Shown piece by piece: positions 1 to 11,619 of a DNA stretch of 64,000 nt (its first letter is position 1; each line of letters opens with the position of its first letter). The position numbers and the translations under genes were made by a program. A model generated the notes under the pieces. The model was given only the letters and a program-made list of their open reading frames with translations, was not told the origin of the DNA and did no database searches. Source of the stretch: Linanthus parryae (Eukaryota > Streptophyta > Magnoliopsida > Ericales > Polemoniaceae). The stretch is from the NCBI GenBank assembly GCA_023055425.1, contig JALGPY010000004.1, positions 58,613,718 through 58,677,717 on the forward strand, in the 5' to 3' direction.

Positions 1-80
1 AAATATCTCAAGACATTTTGATCCGTGAATCTTCAGTTTTTTTTATTAGAGACATTATTAAAAAGACAAAGTAATTAAAA

Positions 81-267
81 TGTTATGAACTGAGAGAGAA
101 AAGATGGAGACAATGTATGGAGGAATATCAAAAGCAGTTTTATTCTCTACCAAAGCACTCTTTATATAGAGTGTGGGAGCCAATAATAATCCTCTAAGAT
201 TTAATCATAATCTACTAGGAGTCAATCATAATCTACTAGGGAATATTCATTATAATATTCCATAACA
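81..267 (-). repeat. 3' LTR of the Copia element
   Basis: Terminal repeat of 187 bp starting TGTTATGAAC and ending TTCCATAACA on the plus strand. It matches 6254-6419 over its length except for an extra stretch of about 21 bp near position 107-130 that the other LTR lacks. The 5-bp target repeat TAAAA lies immediately to its left. Confidence 0.93.
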
Positions 268-277
268 CTCCCCCTTG
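268..277 (-). other. Polypurine tract of the Copia element
   Basis: On the minus strand this reads CAAGGGGGAG and directly abuts the 3' LTR, the place and composition expected for the plus-strand priming site of reverse transcription. Confidence 0.85.
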
Positions 278-398
278 AATATTCACTACTAGTCTGCCTC
301 GTTAAAACCTTGTCGCGTAAAACCCAATGGGAAAAACCGCAACTAAGGAAAAAGAGTACAGACGCTAAAACTACATCTCCCCCTCATAGTGAGATACA

Positions 399-1631
399 TT
401 AACGTAAAAGATCTTTTAATTGACGCATCCCACATTTTTGAACATGTAACTTCAATGTTGATGCTGGTAGTGCTTTTGTGAACAAGTCTCCTGGATTTTC
501 ACTTGAGCGCACTTGCTGGATGGAAACAACCCCCTTCTTTTGAAGCTCATGAGTAAAGAAGAACTTTGGAGATATGTGTTTAGTTCGATCACCTTTGATG
601 AAGCCTTCCTTGATTTGGGCAATGCAGGCAGCATTATCTTCATATAACACTGTTGGGCCGTCATTTTTGAAATTATATCCACAAGACCCTTTGATATGTT
701 GAACTACTAATTTTAGCCACACGCATTCTCGACTAGCTTCATGGATCGCAAGAATCTCTAAGTGGTTTGATGATGTTGCTACCATAGTTTGCTTCATCGA
801 TCTCCATGATATAGCAGTTCCTCCATAAGTGAAAACATACCCTGTTTGAGATCTTGCTTTATGTGGGTCCGACAAGTATCCAGCATCAGCATAGCCAATG
901 AGGGAGGTATTAGATCCACGAGGATAGAAAAGACCCAAGACTGTAGTGCCACGTAGATATCGCATGATGTGTTTAACACCGTTCCAATGCCTGCGAGTAG
1001 GGTTAGAACTATACGTAGCAAAAAGATTGACAGAAAATGCAATATCTGGCCTTGTGCAATTTGCCAAAAACATCAAGGCACCAATTGCACTAAGGTATGG
1101 CACTTCAGGGCCAAGAGGTTCCTCGTCACTCTCTTGAGGACGGAAAGGATCTTTATTAACATCAAGCGACCTAACCACCATAGGGGTGGTTAGTGGATGT
1201 GATTTGTCCATACAAAATCTTTTAAGGACTTTTTCAGTGTAAGTTGATTGATGAAGTAAAATTCCTTCAGCAAAGTGTTCAATTTGTAGACCGAGGCAAA
1301 ATCTCGTCTTTCCCAAATCCTTCATCTCAAATTCCTTTTTCAAGTAAGTTGCAGTTTGGGTAATCTCTTCATGAGTTCCCACAATATTCAAGTCATCCAC
1401 GTATACTGCCACTATTACAAATCCATTTGTGGACTTCTTTATGAAGATACAAGGACAAATTGGATTGTTAACAAACCTTTCTTTTAATAGGTATTCGCTC
1501 AAGCGATTGTACCACATTCGTCCTGATTATTTTAGTCCATATAAGGATCTTTGGAGCTTAATAGAATAAGCGGTACGAGGTTTGTTTGTTTTTGGCAGTT
1601 TCAGTCCTTCAGGAACTTTCATATATATGTA

Positions 1632-1667
<36 letters not shown>

Positions 1668-1688
1668 CATATACATATATGTATATGT

Positions 1689-1734
<46 letters not shown>

Positions 1735-1768
1735 GTATATGTATATGTATATATATACATATACATAT

Positions 1769-1800
<32 letters not shown>

Positions 1801-4077
1801 GTATGTCACTATCAAGTGAACCATATAGATATGCTGTAACCACATCCATCAAATGCATATTTAAATTTTCCGATGCTGCCAAACTTATTATGAATCGGAA
1901 AGTAGTTGCATCCATCACATGCGAATATGTTTCTTCATAATCAATGCCTGGTCTTTGCGAGAAACCTTGAGCTACAAGTCGGGCTTTGTATCTTGTAATC
2001 TCGTTTTTCTCATTTGGTTTCCGCACAAAAAACCATTTAAATCCAATGGGTTTTACGTCATTAGGTGTTTGAACTATTGGTCCAAACACTCTACGTTTTT
2101 CTAGTGAATTTAATTCAGCCTGTATTGCCTCTTTCCACTTTGGCCAATCATCACGACGTCGACATTCTTCAATTGACAGTGGTTCGTGATCGTCATCACT
2201 TATATGTAGCGCAACGTTAAAGACAAATGTGTCATCAATGATAACATTATTTCGATCCCATATTTTTCCGGAATATATATAATTGATCGAGATCTCTTGA
2301 TTTTCTGGTACCATATCGCCCTCTTCTGGGGCTGAATTTAGATCAATCATTTTAGGGATCAGATCACCAATTTTAATGGGATCATCAATTGTCTTTGTGG
2401 AATCTTTAGGATTCAACACAGTTGCCTGATTGTTCTTCCTTTTTCAGGAACCAAATCTTTTGAGCCAACAGGTCTGCCACGCTTTTGGCGTGCACTAGAT
2501 TCATTTGCTTGTATACTCGCATTTTGTCCTACAGGGACATCAATACGTGCTGGAAAATTCGCAGCCGGTATATGCGATTTTATAACTTTGCTTGTATCAA
2601 CGAATGCATCAGGCATTTCGTTAGCTATGCTTTGAAATTTAAGGATTCTCTGCATTTCGAATTTACACTGGCTAGTTCGAGGATCCAAGTGTGTTATCAA
2701 AGGAGAATTCCAGGAAATTAATTGTCGAGCTTCAGGAAGCGACATGTCTCCCCCTAATTTCGAGAAGATCGATTCGTCAAAGTGACAATCTGCAAAGCGA
2801 GCTTGGAATAAATCCCTTGTTAAGGGTTTCAAATATCTAATAATAGATGGAGAATCAAACCCAACAGAAATACCAAGTCTACGTTGGGGACCCATCTTGT
2901 TACGTTGTGGGGGTGCAATAGGAACATGCACAGCGCACCCAAATACACGTAAATGAGATATATTTGGAGGTTGTCCAAGCACAAGTTGTTGGGGAGAATA
3001 TTTAAGATACGCAGTGGGGCATAAACGTATTAATGCAGCGACATGTAAAACAGCATGTCCCCAAGTAGAAATGGGTAAAATAGTTTTCATCAACAATGGT
3101 TTAGCTATTAATTGAATTCTTTTAATAAAAGATTCTGCTAAACCATTTTGAGTGCGTACATGCGCGATTGGGTGCTCAACCTGTATCCCAACTGACATGC
3201 AATAGTCGTCAAATGATTGCGATGTAAATCACCAGCATTATCAAGACGAATAGCTTTTATGGGATGATCAGGGAAATGTGCTCTAAGCCTTATAATCATT
3301 CCTAAAAGGCGAGCAAATGTCATATTTCGAGATGATAATAGGCATACATGCGACCATCTTGTAGAGGCATCGAGTAGTACCATGAAATAGTAAAATGGAC
3401 CAGTGGGGGGATTGATTGGTCCACAAATATCTCCTTGAATGCGTTCCAAGAACTTAGGAGATTCAATACTTACTTTCATGGGTGATAGTCTAGCAATGTA
3501 TTTTCCTTGAGAACAAGCGGTGCATGGGTATTCTTTTGGCAAAAGAATCTTTTTATCTTTTAGTGGATGCCCGCTTGAGTTCTCAATGATTCTTCGAATC
3601 ATAATTGCGCCAGGGTGCCCAAGCCTATTATGTCAAAGAATAAAAGTTGTGGGATCTTCTTGTTTTATGGAGATATTGACTTCAACTGCTTGGATAATTG
3701 TATGATACAATCCAGATGATAAAAGCAGGAAGTTTTTCCAATACAGACTTTTTGCATGAAACAATGGCTGTAATACACATGTACTTTACATTATTTTCAA
3801 TAAGAGTTTCAATGTGGTATCCATTTTGACGAATATCTTTAAAACTTAGCAAATTTCTATTAGATTTGCTAGAATATAATGCCTCTTTGACATGGAATTT
3901 TGTTCCACCGGGCAATATGATAGAGACTCTTCTAGAGCCTTCAATTAAACTGGATGTACCAGAAATTGTTTGCACATATGCTTGAATAGGTAAAATTTTC
4001 GAAAAATATTTCTTATGGCACAAAATTGTGTGAGTTGTTCCACTGTCCACCAAGCATGTGTCTTCACAAGTCATCAT
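399..4077 (-). pseudogene. Copia pol (protease, integrase, RT, RNase H), broken
   Basis: Broken Copia polyprotein in several frames. From the 5' side: the aspartic protease (3682-4077) has the active-site triplet in LVDSGTTHT. The pre-integrase zinc region carries an H-H-C-C pattern around HNRLGHPG and CTACSQGK (about 3500-3640), with a stop at 3633-3635 just before the first histidine motif. Integrase core and C-terminus lie at 2413-3602, with a frame change near 3140-3200. The reverse transcriptase N-terminal half is at 1810-2419. RT palm and RNase H are at 399-1517, with YVDD at the catalytic site and the usual Copia RNase H end. RT is split by the microsatellite at 1620-1806 and a stop at 1527-1529 just after SLYGLK. 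Several independent lesions make this a pseudogene. Confidence 0.9.
1620..1806. repeat. (TA)n/(TATATG)n microsatellite inside the RT gene
   Basis: About 185 bp of alternating TATATA with scattered TATATG and TATATAC, largely self-complementary. It sits between the reverse transcriptase codons for ...GSLDSDI and MKVPEGLK, where the uninterrupted gene would carry only a few codons rich in ATA/TAT. Both strands stay largely open through the repeat, giving Tyr/Ile/Met/Thr-rich nonsense peptides. The reading frame on the two sides differs, so the expansion is not a multiple of three. Confidence 0.93.
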
Positions 4078-4261
4078 TTATCTATAATTAAAAGAGGAAT
4101 ATTTGATAAGTAAAAAAAAACTTCTCATATTAAACTTTCAATCCTACTAAAAAGAAATAACAATGTCTGAAGTTCTTATCAAAGAACATTATTCATCCTA
4201 AGCTGGAATTAAAAATAAAATTCAAAAATTAAATGACTTAAAAAGAATCTAAATGAGTTGT

Positions 4262-5345
4262 CTAAACAAAATCAGGCTCTCCAAGGGGGCCATCGACTTG
4301 CGGATCAGGAGCAAAGAAGTCATCAACATAAAAACCATTGAGATCCATTGGCTGCTCATACTCAACATGGTTTGATTCATTAAATGTAGCACTCCCATTT
4401 CTGGATGCTTGATAGAGATCAACCAAGTGTCGTGGTGTACGACAAACATGTTCCCAATGGCCATCAGTTCCACATCTGTTACATTTTTTTCCCTGTTTGG
4501 GAGGTGCTTTTTCAGCAACTGCTTGTGAGTTCTGATGTCTCCCACCATTATTTCTCCCCCTGTTTTGTGGTGGTGCTCCTCTTTTGTTGATATTTGAGGG
4601 CATATGTTGTGGAGGCTCACGGTACCAAACATTGCTCTTACAATGACCGCGTCCACGACGGAGACCATGTCTACGACCACGTCCACGACCACGTGGATTA
4701 TTTTGACCACGTAAAACCGTTGCATTCGCTTCAGGGAATACATTATTACTCACTGCAGGGAGAGGGGTCGAGCCAGTCGGACGCTGTTCATGATTTTTCT
4801 TCAATATGGCATTGTTTCTTTCCGCAACCAATAAACAAGAAATCGATTCAAAATATTTTTTGAATCCCTTTTCTCGATACTGATGTTGCAGGAGTATATT
4901 TGAGCAATGAAAGGTAGATAATGTCTTTTCTAATAATTGCTCATCAGTGACGTTCTCGCCACAAAGTTTTAGCAGGGATGTAATTTTGAAGAGTGCGGAG
5001 TTATAACTGTTTTCCGTATTGTAATCCTGAAACCTCAGGTGTATCCAATCATAACGAGCATGGGGGAGTAAGACAGACTAAAAGCTCGTAGCGCTCTTTT
5101 AAATTATTCCATAAGACGAGGGGGTCCTTAATAGTAAGGTACTCATTTTTTAAATCCTCATCCATATGGCGGCGCAAAAATATCAATGCATCGGCGCGCT
5201 CCTTTTCGGACGCTGTATTGTCTGCTTTTATAGTGTGCCCAAGACCACTTGAGTTTAGGTGCAATCCAGCATCAAGAGTCCACGACAAGTAATTTTTTCC
5301 AGTAATATGAAGTCCAGTGAACTCGAGCTTCGCGATGTTTGACAT
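4262..5345 (-). pseudogene. Copia gag (nucleocapsid), broken
   Basis: Gag begins at 5345 with a Met-initiated segment of about 98 codons (5049-5345) that has the Copia gag opening F-G-x-N-Y-x-x-W, here TGKNYLSWTLDAG. The C-terminal half (4262-4831) contains Gly-Arg-rich nucleic-acid-binding sequence and a CCHC zinc knuckle, CNRCGTDGHWEHVC. The two parts are in different frames, so at least one frameshift lies between about 4830 and 5060. Pol follows downstream at 4077. The product would coat the element RNA in the cytoplasmic particle; this copy is not expected to be functional. Confidence 0.85.
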
Positions 5346-5550
5346 TTTGTATCTAAAAAAAAATAAGACAAAAATTAAAAGTAAGAATTGCTACACTGAT
5401 AAGTAATTGACAAAATAAATAGACAATGATATGTACTTTAAACGCGTAAGAACTGCTGTTATTATTATTATATATTTGTATATATATATATTCTTTTACG
5501 AAACGTACCATATAAAATATTAAAAACGCATGTTTAAAGAGAACAAATCT

Positions 5551-5935
5551 GTTAGGTCAAGCGGTTGCTGCTATTGGTGCTTTTGTTTGGCCGCCAGATT
5601 CGGGGTCCGGATCACGCGAGTAGCAGCTGCCTTTTTTTTCTTTTTTTTTTCGACAGAACACAATCATTAAAAGAAATAAAATGCGCTGATTTTTTGTAAG
5701 TGGGCGGCTGACCAGATGGTTGTGCGCAGAAGCATAAGGCCATTAAGGCAGCTTGCCTGCGTTCGAGCCTCATGCTGAGCAGTTTTTTTTTCGACTAATC
5801 AGTAAAGTAAATAAAAAAAAACTTAAATATACACAAAGGTGGTGGCGGACCAGATGGTCACACACAGCTGCATAAGGTTTTTGTAAACCTTTGTTCTTGG
5901 GTTCGAATCTGCTGGGCAGCAACTTTTTTTTTTCG
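5551..5935 (+). repeat. Three tRNA/SINE-like units in the Copia leader
   Basis: Three degenerate units of about 85-100 bp (about 5551-5650, 5704-5792, 5841-5933), read on the plus strand and so opposite to the element. Each has a tRNA A-box-like start (TAGGTCAAGCGGTT; GGCTGACCAGATGGTTG; GGCGGACCAGATGGTC) and a B-box-like core about 50 bp further on (GGTCCGGATC at 5604-5613; GTTCGAGCC from 5761; GGTTCGAATC at 5900-5909). Each ends with GCAG/GCTGC and a run of 8-10 T. Units 2 and 3 share GACCAGATGGT and GCATAAGG. Either a pol III-derived repeat amplified in the leader or an old SINE triplet; no cloverleaf closes, so these are not intact tRNA genes. Confidence 0.55.
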
Positions 5936-6235
5936 AATTTTGCCAGTAAACATTTTATTTGGTCACTCTCTAGATCTAATTGTAGATCGAGGTCTAGGGT
6001 TTGAGCATTTTTTTTTCATAAACCCATATCATAGACCAATTTTTTTCGATATAAGTAAGAAATCATAAACAAATTAAAGATACGATGTTTTGTTGATTTG
6101 AATCAACTTTGAAACAAGCAAGACTGAGACAATCAAAATCGAAAATTGAGTTTTTCGTTTGAACATCTTCTTCTTGACAATATAAAATAAGTAAATAATT
6201 TGTACTTTTGTCTTTTGATCTTCTCTTGCGGTAGA

Positions 6236-6253
6236 GCATAAGTGCTGATAACG
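6236..6253 (-). other. Likely primer binding site of the Copia element
   Basis: The minus strand just inside the 5' LTR reads CGTTATCAGCACTTATGC. This is the expected position for the tRNA primer binding site. The exact tRNA was not identified. Confidence 0.5.
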
Positions 6254-6419
6254 TGTTATGAACTGAGAGAGAAAAGATGTCAAAAACAGTTTTATTCTCT
6301 ACCAAAGCACTCTTTACATAGAGTATGGGAGCCAATAATAATTCTCAAAGAGTCAATCATAATCTACTAGGAGGCAATCATAATCTACTAGGGAATAGTC
6401 ATTATAATATTCCATAACA
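6254..6419 (-). repeat. 5' LTR of the Copia element
   Basis: Terminal repeat of 166 bp with the same TGTTATG/CATAACA ends as 81-267, followed by the target duplication TAAAA at 6420-6424. It lacks the 21-bp segment present in the other LTR. Confidence 0.93.
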
Positions 6420-6679
6420 TAAAACGTATAAATGATAAGATATTGTTATATCTTAAAATCTCTCTTTCATCTAACTAACTATTTCAAAATCCTATTTTAT
6501 CGTGGATAACTTTTTTTTAAATATATCTTAGATCTAAAAGAACATGTATTTATCTAATTAGTTATTAATCGTCTATTAATATAAACAAAATAATTTTATT
6601 TAAATTTATTACCAATCTGAAGAAATTAAATATAAGTCAAATAATATCCTCAAAAAAAAAATATAAGTCAAATAATATA

Positions 6680-7151
6680 TCTATATTATAAAATAGCATG
6701 GTTTAACTAACTTATGATTTTTCAACCGTTAGATTAAATCAACCCCATCCCCACCATTATATCTCACATAGTTATTACAACTCTAACTACTCACTCTCAT
6801 TGGACATTCCTAACGACCCACTCTCCTTGGACATTCCTAACTAATAGGAGAGAGGTTTTTCTCAACTACATCCTTAACTAATAAGAGATAGGTTGTGAGT
6901 GATTCGCACATCCATTATAATGCTCATCCCATATTTGGAAGTTGTTTTTTTTCCCACCACATTTGTCAGTGTAATTTTTGGATAGCACCTCTAAATTCAT
7001 TAAAAAAAGCACCTCTAAATTTAAAAACTATCCACTTTAGGAATAGTGCCCTCGGGCACGGGCAATACTCTATTATTTTATAGTCTCCTACGGCTACGTG
7101 TGAGTCAATTGACACATTACAAGTGCCCCGCGGGAACGGGTCATTTGCTAG
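6680..7151 (+). mobile_element. Short non-autonomous Helitron
   Basis: Begins TCTATATTATAAAATAG after an A (6679) and ends ...CATTTGCTAG before a T (7152), the Helitron rules of a TC start, CTAG end and insertion between A and T. A subterminal hairpin, GTGCCCCGCGGGAAC (about 7122-7136), lies just before the end, with one mismatch in the stem. A second, better hairpin (GTGCCCTCGGGCAC, about 7046-7059) followed by CTATT lies 80 bp upstream and looks like an older or competing terminus. No coding capacity; 472 bp. Confidence 0.7.
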
Positions 7152-8027
7152 TCCATATAATGAATCAGGTAGGTTTTTTCCTCCAAAAAGTGTTGATGAG
7201 AAGATCCTAACCATCCAACAGCTAAAAATGTCTTGAGACATTTTGATCTGTTAATTAAGATATATATTCTCTTTTTATAGAAGAAGATATATATTTTCTT
7301 ATAAGTATTTAGCTATATATTTGAGTCAGTTAATGCTATATGATAAAAATCATTTTCGTAATAAATGAAGATCTAATCTGTTGAACTTATCTCCTTATCC
7401 AAAATACCTCTTTTAAATTTGAAAAGAAAATTCATCACCTTTTTCTTTCTCTTCTATAAAAAAAGTCTTAGCAGTACTCTTCCTAAACAAGGCGATGGGC
7501 CAAGAGTTTGTGAGGCGTGTATGATCACATTCTTTGTATATTTCTACCTGTTGTCCATGGGTTCTTTGCAATATTTTACAAAGAAGAAATCAGCATGTTG
7601 TTTTTGTATAATGTGTTTGCCTTGCATGTTCATAGTTTTTATAACTCTTTTTCTTTTCTTTTTTACTTCAATTATTATTTAGTCCGATTGATCATAACAA
7701 TAATAGTTATGTTTTCATTCTTGATCAACCACCAGTAAATGATAAGATACATAGAGTTTCTTAAGAAAATCTTTATCTTTTTTGACAAAAAAATCTTTAT
7801 CTAACTAACTATTCAAACATAATCTCCATTATTTATTTCTTTACTCATATTGTATATATAAATAATTAAGTATATATAAATATGAAATCTTACTTAAAAT
7901 TGTATTTTTGTAGGAACTACTTAAAATTGCATTTAAAAAAAATTCTCATTTAAAATTTTGATATATTTATTATTTTTAATATAGATCCAATTATATCTCC
8001 TTCTTTCAATTTATGTGATTGTATCTA
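7152..8027. other. Intergenic, no gene seen
   Basis: AT-rich sequence without a coding pattern. The segment at 7222-7250 (TGTCTTGAGACATTTTGATC) resembles the first 30 bases of the window, so both flanks of the Copia insertion carry copies of one dispersed repeat. Confidence 0.5.
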
Positions 8028-8058
8028 TAGTGCCCTACAGGCACGGGTCATTTTCTAG
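8028..8058 (+). mobile_element. 3' terminus of a second Helitron
   Basis: GTGCCCTACAGGCAC forms a perfect 5-bp stem (8030-8044) and is followed by GGGTCATTTTCTAG ending at 8058, with a T next. This is a textbook Helitron 3' end. Its 5' start could not be fixed upstream. Confidence 0.6.
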
Positions 8059-8769
8059 TTATTTTATACAAATCAGTTTGATTAATTAGAGCCCATTTGG
8101 TAATAATCTTGCTTTCTAAAACGTTATTTTCCAAATTCAAAAACAGTACTAATGTGTTTGGCAAATTTTTATTTACTGCTTTCTAGAAAACAGTTGCTTT
8201 CCCTCCGCAGCTTTTGCAAAGCATAGAAAAATTATTTTCCAAGAATTACTTTTCGAAAAAAATATTATTTGACATTTACCCGTTTTTTTTAAATTTATTA
8301 TTTGACATTGTCATCCATTAAAATAATTTATAATTATTTATTATTATGACATTAACAGCAACTCTTATACACTAATTATCAAACAAAACATATCGAAAGT
8401 GCTTTCGCGAAGCAGGTTATATACTGAGTTTATCGAACATTTTCGTAAATTTTCAAATTTTTAATAGTGATTTCTGCAAATCAGTTTTCTAAAATGCCAT
8501 AGCATACCGAAACTAGCCCTTAATCCGATTTAAGTGGTTTGGCTGGATTTATGTCTTCCATAATTTTACAAGGCTGGTTTAAGTTCGGTTGAATTTTGCT
8601 TAGTTCTTTTTTTTTTCTTCTTCTTCTTTTTTTGAGAAATTGCGTAGTTCAGTTTGTTGTCGTAGAACTCACAAATAATTTAAAAAATTCAAATAACAGT
8701 AGTTATGTTTTTTTTTTTTTTTTTTTGTCAAAGCAGTAGTTATGTTTATTTCACCACTATAGGCTTTTC
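8059..8769. other. Intergenic / promoter side of the coiled-coil gene
   Basis: AT-rich sequence with poly-T runs (8607-8630, 8707-8726). No coding region. The last part presumably holds the promoter of the downstream spliced gene; no clear TATA box was fixed. Confidence 0.4.
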
Positions 8770-8889
8770 ACTCCCGCTCTGGACAACAGCCGACGACGAC
8801 GCAGGAGACGAACCAGCCAACTCTCACCGCTCACATCGCCGCCGAGGGAAACTCAGAGACTCTCTTGTTTCTTCGAAGCAAACGAAAAC
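8770..8889 (+). other. Predicted 5'UTR exon of the small coiled-coil gene
   Basis: A GC-richer stretch typical of plant leaders, ending in AACGAAAAC followed by a splice donor GTATGA at 8890. The matching acceptor would be the GCTGACAG before 11614, giving a first intron of about 2.7 kb. The transcription start is estimated only. Confidence 0.45.
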
Positions 8890-10180
8890 GTATGACATTT
8901 GATCCCTAATTTTCAGTCATTCTCCTTCTTGCAAAAAATTGTTGACTTTCCGTTGACTCATTTGTCTTTTTTACATTATACAATTGAGTGACGGTCCATC
9001 AATTGTGGAACTAAAATCGGTAGAAACATTTCTATTTCAGATCAAATTTGCTCATACACTGGTACTAGTTTCCTAGGGTTTTGAATTGCAACCAGCGCAA
9101 AAAAAGTGGGTGTTTCCATGTTTCTGCCCGTATTTACACCTGAAATCTCATTTTCCTTGATTTTGTATTGCTAAACTTTGTTATCGGATTGTTCTTTATT
9201 TGATCCCCCAATTTTCTTATGGGTTCAATCTTGATTCTTGCATTGCTCTTCTTGCTTGAATTTGCAAGTAGTTGTTCCGTGTTGATATGTAAAGCATATC
9301 TTTACAGACCTCATTCTATCGTTTGTTAGTTTTCGGTTAAGCAATTGGAGGGACTTGAATACTTGAGTTTGGGACGATATGAAGTAGGTTTGGTGGAGTT
9401 TTAGACATTCTGTTGTGTCGTACTAAGCTTCTTCATCACATAAGTTTACAAAATGGTTCTTCCGCCGGGTTGTTGTTTCAGGAATTTGGTTGAGTGTTTG
9501 AATGAATACATTGATGTTTATTTCATCAATTGGGATCACTTAAAAAACAATATAATTAATGAGGTCTGTAAGACTTTTCTTTTCCTTTGAATCAACTGCC
9601 AAATATGGAAATTTTCCTCAACTGTTCGGTATAGACTTTGTTTCGATATAGTGTGCCCCACCTTAACTGAATTCTTGCCTCCGCCAGTGGTCATATTCAT
9701 GTTCAGCTCGAGGTTAGCTCCATGTTCCACATTAGTATCTTATTTTGGTTCTGATAATGAAGTATGACATATAAGTTAGTAGCATTATGGTTTGGGATTC
9801 TGACTCTGAGGTAGCTAATTGTCTATTTGTTATTGCTTGTGTAAATTGAGTGCTAGATAGTTACACACGACTAATTTACCTCTGTTATGCGAATTTGATT
9901 TCATGAGTTTATGGTACATCATTGACATTTTTTTGGTTATTTTTTTGTATCCCATATAGCCAAAAGAGTGTTCGGATGCCTTATCGTTTCTCTTCTCTTT
10001 GACGTACTTCCTCATAAGTCATAAGTTGTGTGGTGAATCAAATAGATTTTTTCGTCTTAGCTCTCCGAATGAATTTACATTTTTGTGTGTTTATTATCAA
10101 ACTTGTTATAAGATTTTAGCCCCCACCACGTAAATTCATGGATCCGCCCCCGTCTACCACGAAATACTATGGCTCTTCTA

Positions 10181-10271
10181 TATATATATATATATATATA
10201 GATGTATATATGTATATATATATATATACATATATATATGTATATATATATATACATACATATATATATAT
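10181..10271. repeat. (TA)n microsatellite
   Basis: About 90 bp of TATATA mixed with TATATG/CATATA, inside the first intron of the coiled-coil gene. Same composition as the repeat in the Copia RT at 1620-1806. Confidence 0.9.
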
Positions 10272-11619
10272 TATCCTCTTTTGGGTTTCAGATTAATTCG
10301 AATTTCATGATATCTCAGGTGAATCATCGAAATATTTGATTGGTTTTCGAGATAATGATGTTTTGACTACTGGGTTTGTTTTAAAATTGTGAGTTTGTGG
10401 TTAGTCTAATATTGAATGATTGCTCAGTTTTTCAATGACAACAAAGTTATACACTGCCCTAGCTAGTTTATATCTAGACGATTAGAATTTAAATATAGGT
10501 TCTGTTAGGGCAAGTGGAGGATTAATGTGATTATATATGGGTCAGATATTTATCTACATAAATTTTACTTCGGAGTCTGGACTCGTCATTTTCTACTTCA
10601 AGTAGTTATAGTGACTCTTCATAACTCAATCTTATTGACAACAGCCTTCAAGTCCTTAGTTCTTATTGTAAACCAATCCTCCGAATTCAGTTGAGTGTAA
10701 ACCTTTTCTTACCTCTAATAGAGGTTTCGGTAGGTCCCTTCATCCGCATGTTTGACAAAAGAAATAGGCTTCATGATTAGTCCAAGTTGTACGACTCTTG
10801 TGTTCAGTGTTCACCACCAAGGTTAAACCCTAGCACATCCTCTTTAAGCTCCGAGCATCAAGCATCCTTTGTTGTCCAAATCCAGCCGGAAACCAGAGGT
10901 TGCGGAGGACCACTTGGTGAAATAGATTCAATAAACTGAATTCTATCAGTGAAGTCATTTTCGTTGTTTTCTATTTACTTTCTTTCTTCTTTGATGAATA
11001 AATCATAATTTGTTTCTTTTTCTTGATACGATGTTAAAGTGGATACAGCATGTGTCCTAGTTCTATTCAAAGTGAACAGCTAAGCATCTTATATACTTGC
11101 TGAAGAGATCAAATTACATGCTCGCTCCTTAATCAATGTCAATGATATGGATAGTGTTAGACCTCAAAGGTTCTGTTCTCTTAATTTTATTTATTTATTT
11201 ATTTATTTTTATTTTTTGAGGAAAAGTTATGTTCTCTTAATCACAAAAGGTGACTCGTACATGGTCATTTTCACAAATTTCGATTGCCAGGGTGCCTGGT
11301 TTTATCAAATCATACCTATATTCATATAAATTCCGGGTACTTAATTAGTATGTTTGAATATACATTTCTATGAAATATGTGTGTATATGTATTTAGTATC
11401 CATTGAAGTATGTTGGACGTAATTCTTATGTCTAACATAGTTATCAATTTTGGTTTAGAATACTTCTAAGGACAGCTGAAAATTTTACAGATTCAGTGTC
11501 CTGGATCCCTCCTAAAATATCTACGTTTGAGTGTCTGCTCTTTTCTTCTCTGTGTCCCTACCCAAGGGAGGTGTAGATATTCTGTTACTTAGTGGCTTTG
11601 CATGTGCTGACAGGACGGA

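Larger units (their letters stand above)
81..6419 (-). mobile_element. Full-length Ty1/Copia retrotransposon, decayed
   Basis: Complete LTR retrotransposon read on the minus strand. Both termini are TGTTATG...CATAACA, and the copy is flanked by the 5-bp direct repeat TAAAA (76-80 and 6420-6424), so insertion boundaries are defined. In element orientation the order is 5' LTR (6254-6419), primer binding site, leader with tRNA-like units, gag, then pol in the Copia order protease, integrase, reverse transcriptase, RNase H, then polypurine tract and 3' LTR (81-267). The LTRs are very short and differ in length (166 and 187 bp). The coding region has frameshifts and stop codons, and the reverse transcriptase is split by a (TA)n expansion, so this copy cannot be autonomous. 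Assignment to Copia is secure from domain order; the lineage within Copia was not decided. Confidence 0.95.

Noticed and set aside
1551..1940. Open frames rich in Tyr/Ile/His/Thr on both strands over the TA repeat
   Set aside because: They are translations of a microsatellite and carry no domain.
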